From Actinomycetota bacterium (GTDB taxonomy: Bacteria > Actinomycetota > Acidimicrobiia > Acidimicrobiales > RAAP-2), in NCBI GenBank assembly GCA_029850535.1, contig JARCRU010000103.1, forward strand, positions 47,765 through 111,764: DNA of 64,000 nucleotides, given 5' to 3'. The position numbers were made by a program, and so were the translations under genes. The notes below the pieces were generated by a model. It searched no databases, was not told where the DNA came from, and worked only from the letters and a program-made list of their open reading frames with translations. Positions 47,350-55,431 of this stretch are shown piece after piece; the first letter of the stretch is position 1, and every line of letters starts with the position of its first letter.

Positions 47350-48108
47350 CTAACGGTGGCGATCGAGCCATCCGAGCAACGTCGCCACCATCCGCGGGTC
47401 CGCCCGCAGTTGGTGGCCGGCCCCTTGGATGATGCGCAGTTCACAACGCCCTTCGGCCCCGGTGACCAGAACTCGGGCGTCGGCGACGGGAACCTCCATA
47501 TCCTCTGAGCCGTGGCCGATAAGTAGTCGGCGCGGCGGGATCTTCGCGATCGAACCCACCGGATCGACCGCGAGAACGTCGGCGCGTAGCGCCTCGGGGT
47601 CGAGCAAGTCAGTGGGGTCCCCGACGACTCCGGCCACTTGCACGGCGTGGTGAAAATCGAGCGCGTCACCGCACCAAAATTCCAGATCGGCCGGCGAGGC
47701 GAACGTCGCGACGCCACGAATGCGATCGTCGTACGCGGCGACGTTCAACGCCAACGACCCCCCGAAGCCGAAACCCGCCAGCGAGATCCGTGGTTCGCCC
47801 TGCGCGACTCGTCGCACGATGGCCGCTAAGTCGTCCTTCCACTGGGTGGCCGAGAAGGTTCCGGTACTTGACCCCACGCCAGACAAGGTTCCCGTGGCGA
47901 CGAGCCAACCCGATTCGTTGGAGAGGTGCTCAGCGAGTTCCGGCAGGAGGCCCGCCGCCTGGCGGCCCATGCCCATCGCACGCGGTAGTCCATGCACGAG
48001 GACGAGGACGTGGTTGGCGAGGGGACGCGTTTCGGAGCGCGCCACTCGCAGGTCGAGCACGGAGGAACCGCTCGTGATTTGTTCGTGTTCGATCATGACG
48101 ACTCTCAT
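47350..48108 (-). CDS. Alpha/beta-hydrolase-fold protein lacking the nucleophile serine
   Basis: The 252-residue protein has the fold markers VLVLVHGLPRA (oxyanion region), a nucleophile-elbow position LAGFGFGGSLAL, DPVGSIAKIPPRRLLIGHGSED and GAGHQLRADP. The elbow reads G-F-G-F-G-G: position 114, normally Ser, Cys or Asp, is Gly, while an acid (Asp203) and His232 are kept. It may be a non-catalytic or unusual member. ATG 48108 is chosen; ATG 48096 is possible. It is divergent from the MBL hydrolase gene, the gap being 45 bases. Confidence 0.75.
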   Translation of the reverse strand: MRVVMIEHEQITSGSSVLDLRVARSETRPLANHVLVLVHGLPRAMGMGRQAAGLLPELAEHLSNESGWLVATGTLSGVGSSTGTFSATQWKDDLAAIVRRVAQGEPRISLAGFGFGGSLALNVAAYDDRIRGVATFASPADLEFWCGDALDFHHAVQVAGVVGDPTDLLDPEALRADVLAVDPVGSIAKIPPRRLLIGHGSEDMEVPVADARVLVTGAEGRCELRIIQGAGHQLRADPRMVATLLGWLDRHR

Positions 48109-48153
48109 CGTAAGGCAGGTCACGTTGGGGCGAAATTCTGCCAAACTCAGGTC

Positions 48154-48771
48154 GTGGAGAATGTCGCGCTGGTGTGGTCCAACGCCGCCGCCGAAGTGCA
48201 CCGCTTCGTCGTCGGACCGATCGAGAACAACGTCTACGTCGTTCGCTGTCGACGCACCGGCATCGCGACGCTCATCGACGCGGCTAATGAGCACGAGCGT
48301 CTCCTCGAGGTGGCGCACACGTTGGGGGTGACCTCCGTCCTCGAGACCCACGGCCACTGGGATCACATCGGCGCCGTCGAACAGGTGCGTGCGGCTGGTA
48401 TCGAGGTATGGGTACGTGGCGAGGACGCGGATCTGCTGCCCAGCTACGACCATACCCTCGACGATGATGCGGAGCACGTGGTGGGCGACTTGCGACTTCG
48501 CACCGTGCACACGCCCGGTCATACTCCCGGCTCGATGTGCTTCGCCCTGGTGAACACGCCGCTGCTCTTCAGCGGCGATACCCTCTTCCCCGGGGGACCC
48601 GGATCGACGAAATTCGATGGTGGCGACTTCCCCACCATCATCACCAGCATCGACGAGCGGCTCTTTCGGCACTTCGCCGACGACACCATTGTGTGGCCCG
48701 GCCACGGAGCCGCCACCACCGTGGGGATCGAGCGACCCCACCTGGATGAGTGGACCGCCCGAGGCTGGTGA
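48154..48771 (+). CDS. MBL-fold metallo-hydrolase (glyoxalase II-like)
   Basis: The 205-residue protein has the dimetal motif ETHGHWDHIGAVEQV (HxHxDH), VHTPGHTPGSMCF, FSGDTLFPGGPGSTKF and WPGHGAATTVG, all with glyoxalase-II-type spacing, and the opening GPIENNVYVVR. Substrate is unknown; small thioester hydrolases and persulfide dioxygenases share this layout. GTG 48154 is the start closest to the conserved N-terminus. It lies just upstream of sufC1 on the same strand, 51 bases away, but sufC1 has its own -10-like box. Confidence 0.85.
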   Translation: MENVALVWSNAAAEVHRFVVGPIENNVYVVRCRRTGIATLIDAANEHERLLEVAHTLGVTSVLETHGHWDHIGAVEQVRAAGIEVWVRGEDADLLPSYDHTLDDDAEHVVGDLRLRTVHTPGHTPGSMCFALVNTPLLFSGDTLFPGGPGSTKFDGGDFPTIITSIDERLFRHFADDTIVWPGHGAATTVGIERPHLDEWTARGW

Positions 48772-48809
48772 AGCGGGTCCCACCAGTACCGGTCCTCAGG
48801 GACCACCAG

Positions 48810-48815
48810 TAGGCT
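48810..48815 (+). promoter_or_regulatory. Candidate -10 box for leaderless sufC1
   Basis: TAGGCT followed by seven bases and the GTG at 48823; identical hexamer to those of dxs and the DUF6941 gene. Confidence 0.5.
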
Positions 48816-48822
48816 GTCACCC

Positions 48823-49584
48823 GTGACAACGCCCCTGCTCGAACTCAAAAATCTTCACGTCGAGGCCGACGGTGCCAGCATCTTGCGCGGCGTGGACCTG
48901 GTGGTCAACGCCGGCGAGGTTCACGCGCTCATGGGACCCAACGGAGCGGGCAAGTCGACCTTGGCGAACGTCATCATGGGACACCCCGGCTACGTGGTCA
49001 CTGGTGGCACCATTGAGTTCCAAGGCCAGAACATCGCTGCGTGGACGCCCGACGAGCGCGCGCGCGCTGGGATATTCCTGGCCTTCCAGTACCCCGAGGC
49101 AATCTCTGGGGTGTCCGTCGTGCAATTCCTGCGTCAAGCGATTGCCGCGCGCAAGGGTCTCGACGAGCTCAGTATCCTCGAGGTGCGCCTGGACCTGATG
49201 GAGTGGATGGACCGACTCGGCATGGATCCGGCGTTCGCCGAACGTCACCTCAACGAGGGATTCTCCGGTGGAGAGCGCAAACGCAACGAAGTACTTCAGA
49301 TGGCACTACTCGCGCCGGCCCTGGCCCTACTCGACGAGACCGACTCCGGGCTCGACATCGACGCGCTGCGCATCGTGGCCCGTGGGGTTCGCACGGTGCG
49401 TGACGAGCACCCCGACATGGGGGTGCTCGTGGTCACTCACTACGTCAAGCTCCTCGAGGAGATCAAGCCTGACCAGGTCCACGTCTTGATCGACGGGCGC
49501 ATCGAGACCTCGGGCGACGCCACCTTGGCCCAAGCCATCGAGGAACGCGGCTACGACGAATTGCGCCGACCGGTCGTCTCGTGA
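48823..49584 (+). CDS. sufC: SufC-type ABC ATPase, copy 1
   Basis: SufC is the ATPase of the SufBC2D scaffold that assembles Fe-S clusters. The 253-residue protein has Walker A GPNGAGKST, LAFQYPEAISGVSV (SufC-specific Q-loop region), signature FSGGERKRNE, and Walker B ALLDETDSGLDID. All motifs are intact. It starts the + strand arm sufC1-sufS-sufU; a second SufC is encoded at 52704-53429 on the other strand. The partner SufB and SufD are only in the other arm. Confidence 0.92.
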   Translation: MTTPLLELKNLHVEADGASILRGVDLVVNAGEVHALMGPNGAGKSTLANVIMGHPGYVVTGGTIEFQGQNIAAWTPDERARAGIFLAFQYPEAISGVSVVQFLRQAIAARKGLDELSILEVRLDLMEWMDRLGMDPAFAERHLNEGFSGGERKRNEVLQMALLAPALALLDETDSGLDIDALRIVARGVRTVRDEHPDMGVLVVTHYVKLLEEIKPDQVHVLIDGRIETSGDATLAQAIEERGYDELRRPVVS

Positions 49585-50816
49585 CTCGCTTCGACCCGCG
49601 ACTGGTCCGTGGCGACATCCCGCTCATGAATCGGGTCATTAACGGGCGACCCATTACCTATCTGGATTCGGGCGCCTCCTCGCTCACTCCGCGTTCGGTC
49701 ATCGAAGCCATGGACCGCTACTACCAGAATCACCACGCCAACGTGCACCGAGGGGTCTATCAGACGGCGAACGAGGCCACCGCCATCTACGAGGGGGCTC
49801 GCGACTCGGCCGCACACTTCCTTAACGCGCCGGGCGGCTCGGAGGAGATCGTCTTCACTAAGAACGCGACGGAATCCTTCAACCTGCTGGCGAGATCGTG
49901 GGGAGCCCACTTCCTTCGTCCCGGCGACGTCGTACTGGTCAGTGAGATGGAGCACCACGCGAACATCGTGCCGTGGTTCCAACTCCGTGAGAGCCACGGC
50001 ATCGAGGTCCGATTCATCCCGGTCGGCGACGACTTCCGCCTGGACCTGACCAACATCGAAGAACTGATGCGCGGCGTGAAGCTCGTCTCGGTGAGCGCGA
50101 TGAGCAACGTGCTCGGCACCATCAATCCGATTCGTGAACTCGCCGATCTGGCCCACGCTCACGGCGCGCTGTTCGCGGTGGACGGGGCCCAATCCGTGGC
50201 ACACCTGCCCACGGATCTCGTGGCCCTCGACGCCGATTTCATGATCTTCTCGGCGCACAAGATGCTCGGTCCGACCGGGCTCGGCGTGTTGTGGGCGCGC
50301 GAGGAGATCCTCAAGTCCATGCCGCCCTTCCTCGGCGGCGGCGGCATGATCAAGGACGTGAGTACCGACGGCTTCACGCCCGCGAGTGGACCGGCAAAGT
50401 TCGAGGCCGGAACCCCTCCGATCGCCCAAGCCGCGGGCTTCACCGCCGCCGTTCGTTACCTCGAAGGGCTCGGCATGGACCACGTCGCCGCCCACGAGAA
50501 GGACCTCACTGGAGACGCACTCACGCGACTGGCCCTGGAATTCGAAGGTCGAGTTCGGGTGATCGGCCCCGCCGACACCGAGGCCCGCGGCGGCGTCATC
50601 TCCTTGGACGTCGAAGGGGTGCACCCCCACGACGTGGCCCAGGTACTCGACCAGTTCGGCGTGTGCGTGCGGCCTGGTCACCACTGCGCCAAGCCATTGA
50701 TGAAGCGCTTCGGTCTCGCCGCGACCGCTCGTGCGTCCTACGGGCCGTACTCGCTGGTGAGCGACACCGACGTGTTGCTCGAAGCCCTCACCCACGCCGT
50801 TGAGATGTTCGGCTAG
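49581..50816 (+). CDS. sufS: Cysteine desulfurase SufS
   Basis: SufS takes sulfur from cysteine as a protein persulfide for cluster assembly. The 411-residue PLP enzyme has YLDSGASSLTPRSV, NATESFNLLA, the HHAN segment, PLP-binding Lys227 in FSAHKMLGPTGLG, and the catalytic Cys369 in RPGHHCAKPLM. GTG start overlaps the sufC1 stop as GTGA. The product hands sulfur to SufU, encoded next. Confidence 0.94.
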   Translation: MTRFDPRLVRGDIPLMNRVINGRPITYLDSGASSLTPRSVIEAMDRYYQNHHANVHRGVYQTANEATAIYEGARDSAAHFLNAPGGSEEIVFTKNATESFNLLARSWGAHFLRPGDVVLVSEMEHHANIVPWFQLRESHGIEVRFIPVGDDFRLDLTNIEELMRGVKLVSVSAMSNVLGTINPIRELADLAHAHGALFAVDGAQSVAHLPTDLVALDADFMIFSAHKMLGPTGLGVLWAREEILKSMPPFLGGGGMIKDVSTDGFTPASGPAKFEAGTPPIAQAAGFTAAVRYLEGLGMDHVAAHEKDLTGDALTRLALEFEGRVRVIGPADTEARGGVISLDVEGVHPHDVAQVLDQFGVCVRPGHHCAKPLMKRFGLAATARASYGPYSLVSDTDVLLEALTHAVEMFG

Positions 50817-50818
50817 CC

Positions 50819-51286
50819 GTGGCGAATCTCGACGACCTCTACCGCGAGATCATCCTCGATCACTACCGCTCGCCGCGCAATCGTGGCGAATTGGCTCCCC
50901 CCGCCCACCGCACCGAAGGCTTCAACCCCCTCTGCGGAGACGAGATCGTGGTCTACGCCCTCGTCGAGAACGGGGTACTGAGTGACATCAAGCTGACGGG
51001 CCACGGATGTTCCATCTCCCAGTCGTCCTCGTCACTGATGAGCAGCGCCGTCAAGGGCAAGAGCCTTGAACAGGTCCGTGAGACCATTGCCACCTTCAAG
51101 GAGCTGATGACGGCACCCGAGGGCACGTCCGACGGCGCGGTCGAGAACTCGAGCAGCGACGTCAACCTGCGCCGGTTGGGCGAGTTGGCCGCCCTGGCCG
51201 GTGTCGTGAAGTTTCCGGTGCGGATCAAGTGTGCGACGTTGGCGTGGAACACCCTCACCCAAGCCCTGGACGAAATCAGCGCCTGA
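50819..51286 (+). CDS. sufU: SufU sulfurtransferase/scaffold-like protein
   Basis: SufU accepts sulfur from SufS through a zinc-bound cysteine site. The 155-residue protein begins with LYREIILDHYRSPRN and has C39 (NPLCGDE), C64 (GHGCSIS) and C138 (RIKCATLAW) with the SufU-type insertion (about residues 95-120). The GTG start is two bases after the sufS stop. Last gene of the + arm; the following LCP gene is convergent. Confidence 0.93.
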   Translation: MANLDDLYREIILDHYRSPRNRGELAPPAHRTEGFNPLCGDEIVVYALVENGVLSDIKLTGHGCSISQSSSSLMSSAVKGKSLEQVRETIATFKELMTAPEGTSDGAVENSSSDVNLRRLGELAALAGVVKFPVRIKCATLAWNTLTQALDEISA

Positions 51287-51315
51287 TCACGCCCGAGCAA
51301 TTCGAGCGCGCAGGA

Positions 51316-52668
51316 TTATTTGGGGGTGCAGGGCGTCGGGTCGAAGTACTGATCGCCCTCGGGTGGAATCGTGGTCGTCGTCGTGGCGGTGCTCGCCGCC
51401 AGGTTCACGAGGAACTTCGCCCCCGACGAGGGGACCACCACGGCCGAGGTCGTGGCCGAGGTCGTCGGAACCGTCCACCCTGGGGAGTACCCCGCCGAGT
51501 TGATGGGTGGCGGATTCGTGGGCTTCTGGAGTTGTGAACCGAAGATCTGGTAGAGCACCTTCTGCATGGCGGGTTCTTGCACAAAAAGGATGCTCCCGAG
51601 ACTGCCGTAGGTGCCCGGCGCGGTGGGCAAGGTGTACGTGGCGAGATTCGTGGGATCGAGGTTGTGGAATTTGATCGCGAGTCCGATGAGCTCACTCGAG
51701 GAGAAATTACTGTCGAGGGCGATGCCTGCGGTCAGCTTCGAGATGAAGCCGTTGATGGTGATCGGGTTATAGAGTCCCTTGGCCTTGTCAATCATGGCCT
51801 TCAAGAACTCGTTCTGACGGTAGATGCGCCCGTAGTCGCTCGTGACGTCAGTGCTCCACACGCCATTTTGGTACCACTGGTAGTGACGACTGCGCACCAG
51901 GGCGAGAGCCTGGAAGTTGTTCACGCTCTGACAGCCCGCGTGCGGAATATTGAGGCCCGAGAAGGCATCCTTGGCGGGGTAGGGGAAGTTCATGTAGACC
52001 CCACCGATGGCCTGAGCGGCGTTGATGATGCCCAAGAAACTCACCACCACGGTGTGCGCGATCGGGATCCCGAAATTCGCCGTGATGGTCTGGGCCAACA
52101 GTGAGGGACCGTTGGCGAAGTTGACGTTGAGGCGGTTGGCCTTGCCGTAGAGGTTCTGGTTCGCCAGCAAGGTCGTGACGGTGTCGCGCGGAATCGAGAG
52201 TACCGTAATCGTTCCCTTGGCGGGATCGACGTGCATGATCTTGACCACGTCACTGCGCTGACCAGCAGCCTGTCCAGTGGACGCCCCGGTCTGGGCGGCG
52301 ATGTATCCCGAAAGCCCCGCGCGCGAGTCCGAGCCCACTTCGAGGATGTTGAAGGGTTGGTTCCCGACACGCGCCACTTCACCGGCGACGTTGATCTTGG
52401 TGATGTGACCGAGTTGCCAGAGCGTGTAGAGGTACCCGCCACCGAGCAACACGATAATCACCGTGACCACGGAGATAGCCGAGATCCACCATTTGCGGTG
52501 CCGACGCCAATGCGTTGCCTTGGGAACACGGCTCTTGTGCTTCACCCCCGCCTTTTGGTCGATGGCCTCGCCGAGCGCAGCGAGGCGGTGTGAATTGGCC
52601 AGGCCGCCGGGGTGAGGAGTGGCGCGGCGCGACCGACCACGTGCGACGTCAGGAGGGTCCGAAGGCAT
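51316..52668 (-). CDS. LytR-CpsA-Psr (LCP) family cell-wall glycopolymer ligase
   Basis: LCP proteins attach arabinogalactan, teichoic acid or similar polymers to peptidoglycan outside the membrane. The 450-residue protein has a basic cytoplasmic N-terminus, one membrane helix (about 58-80, WWISAISVVTVIIVLLGGGY), and the LCP domain with ILEVGSDSRAGLSG, QRSDVVKIMHVDP, SIPRDTV, the Asp/Arg-rich polyprenyl-phosphate site, and LVRSRHYQWY. The tail is a Ser/Thr/Pro-rich stretch. TAAAGT is six bases before the ATG. It separates the two arms of the SUF locus, with no functional tie evident. Confidence 0.9.
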   Translation of the reverse strand: MPSDPPDVARGRSRRATPHPGGLANSHRLAALGEAIDQKAGVKHKSRVPKATHWRRHRKWWISAISVVTVIIVLLGGGYLYTLWQLGHITKINVAGEVARVGNQPFNILEVGSDSRAGLSGYIAAQTGASTGQAAGQRSDVVKIMHVDPAKGTITVLSIPRDTVTTLLANQNLYGKANRLNVNFANGPSLLAQTITANFGIPIAHTVVVSFLGIINAAQAIGGVYMNFPYPAKDAFSGLNIPHAGCQSVNNFQALALVRSRHYQWYQNGVWSTDVTSDYGRIYRQNEFLKAMIDKAKGLYNPITINGFISKLTAGIALDSNFSSSELIGLAIKFHNLDPTNLATYTLPTAPGTYGSLGSILFVQEPAMQKVLYQIFGSQLQKPTNPPPINSAGYSPGWTVPTTSATTSAVVVPSSGAKFLVNLAASTATTTTTIPPEGDQYFDPTPCTPK

Positions 52669-52674
52669 CAGCCG

Positions 52675-52680
52675 ACTTTA
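52675..52680 (-). promoter_or_regulatory. Candidate -10 box for the leaderless LCP gene
   Basis: TAAAGT on the minus strand, six bases before the ATG at 52668. Confidence 0.45.
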
Positions 52681-52703
52681 CCAGTGCTAGTTAAGAAATC
52701 GTT

Positions 52704-53429
52704 CTACTTCTGGACAATTCGGAACGGCTCGTAACCGTCCTTTTCGAGGATTTCCGCCAATTCCGGACCACCGGTGGCCACCACGCGACCCTCGGAAACC
52801 ACGTGGATCATGGTCGGGGTCAATTCCTGGAGAAGTCGTCGGAAGTGGGTGATCGCCAGCACGCCACAATTCCATTCGGTGGTGGCCTCTTGAAGCCGTC
52901 GCGCCACCGCGCCCAGGGCATCAACGTCCAAACCAGAATCGATCTCGTCGAGCATCGCGAACTTCGGCTGCAGCACCGCCAACTGCACCATCTCAGCGCG
53001 TTTGCGCTCGCCGCCCGACAAGTCCACGTTGACGAAACGCTCGAGGACCTCGGGACGAAGTTCGACACGACGCGCCTCGCTCCTCATGCGCTCAAGGAGT
53101 CCCTCTCGTTCGGCGCCAGCGGCGACCAACAAGTCGACCGGTCGCACGCCGGGCACCTCCATGGGGTGCTGCAGCGCCAGAAAGAGTCCGTGTCGCGTGC
53201 GTTCGGTGGGCGAGAGATCGAGAAGCTCGACCCCGTCGATGACGACGGAACCCTCGAGCACTCGGTAGCCCGGATGCCCCGAAAGGGCGTGCGCCAGGGT
53301 CGACTTTCCCGAGCCATTAGGCCCCATGATCACGTGGACCTCACCCGAGGCCATCGAGAGGTCGAAACCCTTCAAGACCTCCTTGCCCGCGACCTCGACG
53401 CGCAGACCCTGAATCGTTAACGTGCTCAA
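52704..53429 (-). CDS. sufC: SufC-type ABC ATPase, copy 2
   Basis: The 241-residue protein is a complete SufC: LTIQGLRVEVAGKEVLKGF, Walker A GPNGSGKST, LALQHPMEVPGVRPVDLL, signature LSGGERKRAE and Walker B AMLDEIDSGLDVD. Its start is a TTG that overlaps the stop of the Rieske gene as TTGA; no ATG or GTG lies in frame nearby, and the longer upstream frame is within the Rieske gene. Being cotranscribed with sufB and sufD, this copy is the likelier partner of the scaffold. It is clearly different in sequence from copy 1, so the duplication is not recent. Confidence 0.9.
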   Translation of the reverse strand: MSTLTIQGLRVEVAGKEVLKGFDLSMASGEVHVIMGPNGSGKSTLAHALSGHPGYRVLEGSVVIDGVELLDLSPTERTRHGLFLALQHPMEVPGVRPVDLLVAAGAEREGLLERMRSEARRVELRPEVLERFVNVDLSGGERKRAEMVQLAVLQPKFAMLDEIDSGLDVDALGAVARRLQEATTEWNCGVLAITHFRRLLQELTPTMIHVVSEGRVVATGGPELAEILEKDGYEPFRIVQK

Positions 53430-53740
53430 CTCATCACCACCTGTAGTCGACCAGCCTCGACGACGACGTCGTAATGGACCACGGGCCGCGTCGCCGGGAA
53501 GGACGCCGGTTGGCCGTCCTTCAAGTTGAACATGGCCCCGTGACGCGCGCACTCGATCTCGCAGGTCGTGACGTCGACCTCGCCCTGGGACAGGGAGAAA
53601 TCCTCGTGACTGCAACGGTCGTCGAGCACGTAGACGTCGTTGTCGATGCGTACCACCACGAGCACGCGATCGTTCACCGTCACTCGGGCCGCCTCACCGT
53701 GGACGTAGTCGTCGAGGGAGCCGATGTCGAAGGTCGTCAC
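53426..53740 (-). CDS. Rieske-type [2Fe-2S] ferredoxin of the SUF operon
   Basis: The 104-residue protein has the Rieske ligands C43-x-H45 (DDRCSHEDF) and C64-x2-H67 (IECARHGAMF). Similar small ferredoxins occur in actinobacterial SUF operons, where they are annotated as non-heme iron oxygenase ferredoxin subunits and may deliver electrons for cluster assembly. It is coupled to both neighbours by four-base overlaps (sufD upstream, sufC2 downstream). Confidence 0.9.
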   Translation of the reverse strand: MTTFDIGSLDDYVHGEAARVTVNDRVLVVVRIDNDVYVLDDRCSHEDFSLSQGEVDVTTCEIECARHGAMFNLKDGQPASFPATRPVVHYDVVVEAGRLQVVMS

Positions 53741-54957
53741 GGCGTCACGATCTCCACGTGGCCCAAGGTCTCACCCAAGTCACGTTCGACCACTTCGGCG
53801 AGTTGCGGGGGCAGCGTCGCGAGCATCTCGTAAAAGAAGCCCTGGATCATGAGCCGCTCGGCGTCGCGACGCGTTACCCCGCGCGACTCCAGGTACCACC
53901 GCTGTAGTTCGTCGAGCGGTCCCACGCTCGAGGCGTGCGCACACATGACGTCGTTCTCACGGATGTCCAAATTGGGCACACTGTCGGCGTGCGCGTGCGG
54001 CGAGAGCAGCAGATTGTGATTCGTCTGGCGCGCGTCGGTGCGCTTGGCGCCCTTCTCGATCTCGATCAGCCCGGTGTAGACCGAACGCGACTCGTCGGCC
54101 ACGGCGCCCTTGGAGAGCAGCGTCGAGTGCGTACGGCCCGCTCGATGGAACTGGTGCGTGCGAAAATCGTGCACCTGGTGCCCCGAACCCAAGAAGGTGG
54201 TGCGCAATTCGTTCTCGGCGCCCGCCGCTAAGAACTCCACGTCATTACGCGAACGGTTGTAGTGCGCACCGATTGAGATCACCGCTTGACGTAATCGCGC
54301 GTCACGTCCCAAGTGGCCCGTGGAGCGCGCGACGTGCCACGCGGTGGCGTCGAGACGCTGATAGGTACTGACCTGCAATGAGGAATTGTCAGCGAGGTCG
54401 TACTCGGTGAGGGGTACGACGAGTGAATCGACACCGCCGTCGAGATACTCCACGACCGAGACCTGCGCCGAGCGCCCCAGGGTGATGAGCATCTGGGGGA
54501 AGGAGCTGTCACCGCGGGTCGTGTTCAAGATAACGATGGGCTGGTCCACGTGCGTGGCGTCAGCCACGCGCACCGTGATCGTGGCAGGCGACAGTGCACA
54601 GTTGAGCTGCGCGAAGGCGTCACTGGCGTACTTCGGCGACCACGTCGACTCGCTCCGTTCCACGCTGACTCCCTCGAGCGAGCCCGCGACATCGACGAGG
54701 TCACCGTCGACTACTCGAATGACGAGTCCAGCTCGCTCGCCGAGCTCGTGGGCGAATGCCGAGAGTGCAGGTGCTTCGCTGGGGGCGCCCACCGTAAAGC
54801 AGTCCAGATCCAAATCGCCGAGTGGGGCGTAGCGCCAAACCTCGTCAACGGTGCTCGGGAGCCCCAGGGCGCTGAACGTGTTCCAGGCCTCGAGCCGAGT
54901 GGGCGAATCTTCGTGGTCGGCGATATAGGCCAGGGCGGACTGCGTGAAGTTTTTCAT
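53737..54957 (-). CDS. sufD: Fe-S cluster assembly protein SufD
   Basis: SufD pairs with SufB in the SufBC2D scaffold. The 406-residue protein has the beta-helix core typical of the SufB/D family and the C-terminal RTDARQTNHNLLLSPHAHAD, PNLDIRENDVMCAHASSVGPLDE, and VTRRDAERLMIQGFFYEML. A TACACT hexamer 16 bases before the ATG may give it a promoter of its own in addition to the one of sufB. The gap to the preceding Cys4 gene is 57 bases. Confidence 0.92.
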   Translation of the reverse strand: MKNFTQSALAYIADHEDSPTRLEAWNTFSALGLPSTVDEVWRYAPLGDLDLDCFTVGAPSEAPALSAFAHELGERAGLVIRVVDGDLVDVAGSLEGVSVERSESTWSPKYASDAFAQLNCALSPATITVRVADATHVDQPIVILNTTRGDSSFPQMLITLGRSAQVSVVEYLDGGVDSLVVPLTEYDLADNSSLQVSTYQRLDATAWHVARSTGHLGRDARLRQAVISIGAHYNRSRNDVEFLAAGAENELRTTFLGSGHQVHDFRTHQFHRAGRTHSTLLSKGAVADESRSVYTGLIEIEKGAKRTDARQTNHNLLLSPHAHADSVPNLDIRENDVMCAHASSVGPLDELQRWYLESRGVTRRDAERLMIQGFFYEMLATLPPQLAEVVERDLGETLGHVEIVTP

Positions 54958-55014
54958 AGGAGAGGGCTTGAAAAGTGTAGTGGGAGTGAGAAGGCCTTCG
55001 GACGACTCGCGTGG

Positions 55015-55371
55015 TTAGTGGCGCCAGAACTTCCAGCCACGGCGTTGCTTCTTCTCCATCTCGTCGAGGACGCGTCGGCGTTCCTCGAAGAGCTCGGGCG
55101 CCACCGCGTCGATGATGTCACTGGCGGCGTTGAGAATGTCGCGTCGATCTTCGAGGGGAACTTCGCTCGAGGGAGGCTCTTCCACGTTGGGACGACGCGC
55201 CAGGGTGCCGTGAGACCAGCCAACGTCGGCGAGTCGGCGCTCGTAGGTGAGACAGTCCTCCGGACAGCTCCAGGGCTGATCGGGAGCGTTACCGAGTACG
55301 CAGAATCGCGCGACTTCACCAGAGGCGTACGTACGGCTCTGGAAGTGCTTACATTCCTCACGCATTCCCAT
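55015..55371 (-). CDS. Uncharacterised four-cysteine protein between sufB and sufD
   Basis: The 118-residue protein has four cysteines confined to its first 40 residues, C7-x16-C24-x11-C36-x3-C40, within CKHFQSRTY, ARFCVLGNAPDQPWSC and PEDCLTYERR; this could hold a zinc or an Fe-S cluster. The rest is charged and helical (DRRDILNAASDIIDAV, then FEERRRVLDEMEKKQRR). ATG at 55371 follows GGAG by six bases. Placed between sufB and sufD on the same strand, it is probably part of the cluster assembly machinery, but I know no assigned function; the role is inference from position. Confidence 0.7.
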   Translation of the reverse strand: MGMREECKHFQSRTYASGEVARFCVLGNAPDQPWSCPEDCLTYERRLADVGWSHGTLARRPNVEEPPSSEVPLEDRRDILNAASDIIDAVAPELFEERRRVLDEMEKKQRRGWKFWRH

Positions 55372-55431
55372 GTCGTCTCCATTGTGTCACGCTCGACGAG
55401 TTCAAGCCTGGGCACCAGTGCGCCCAAAGTC

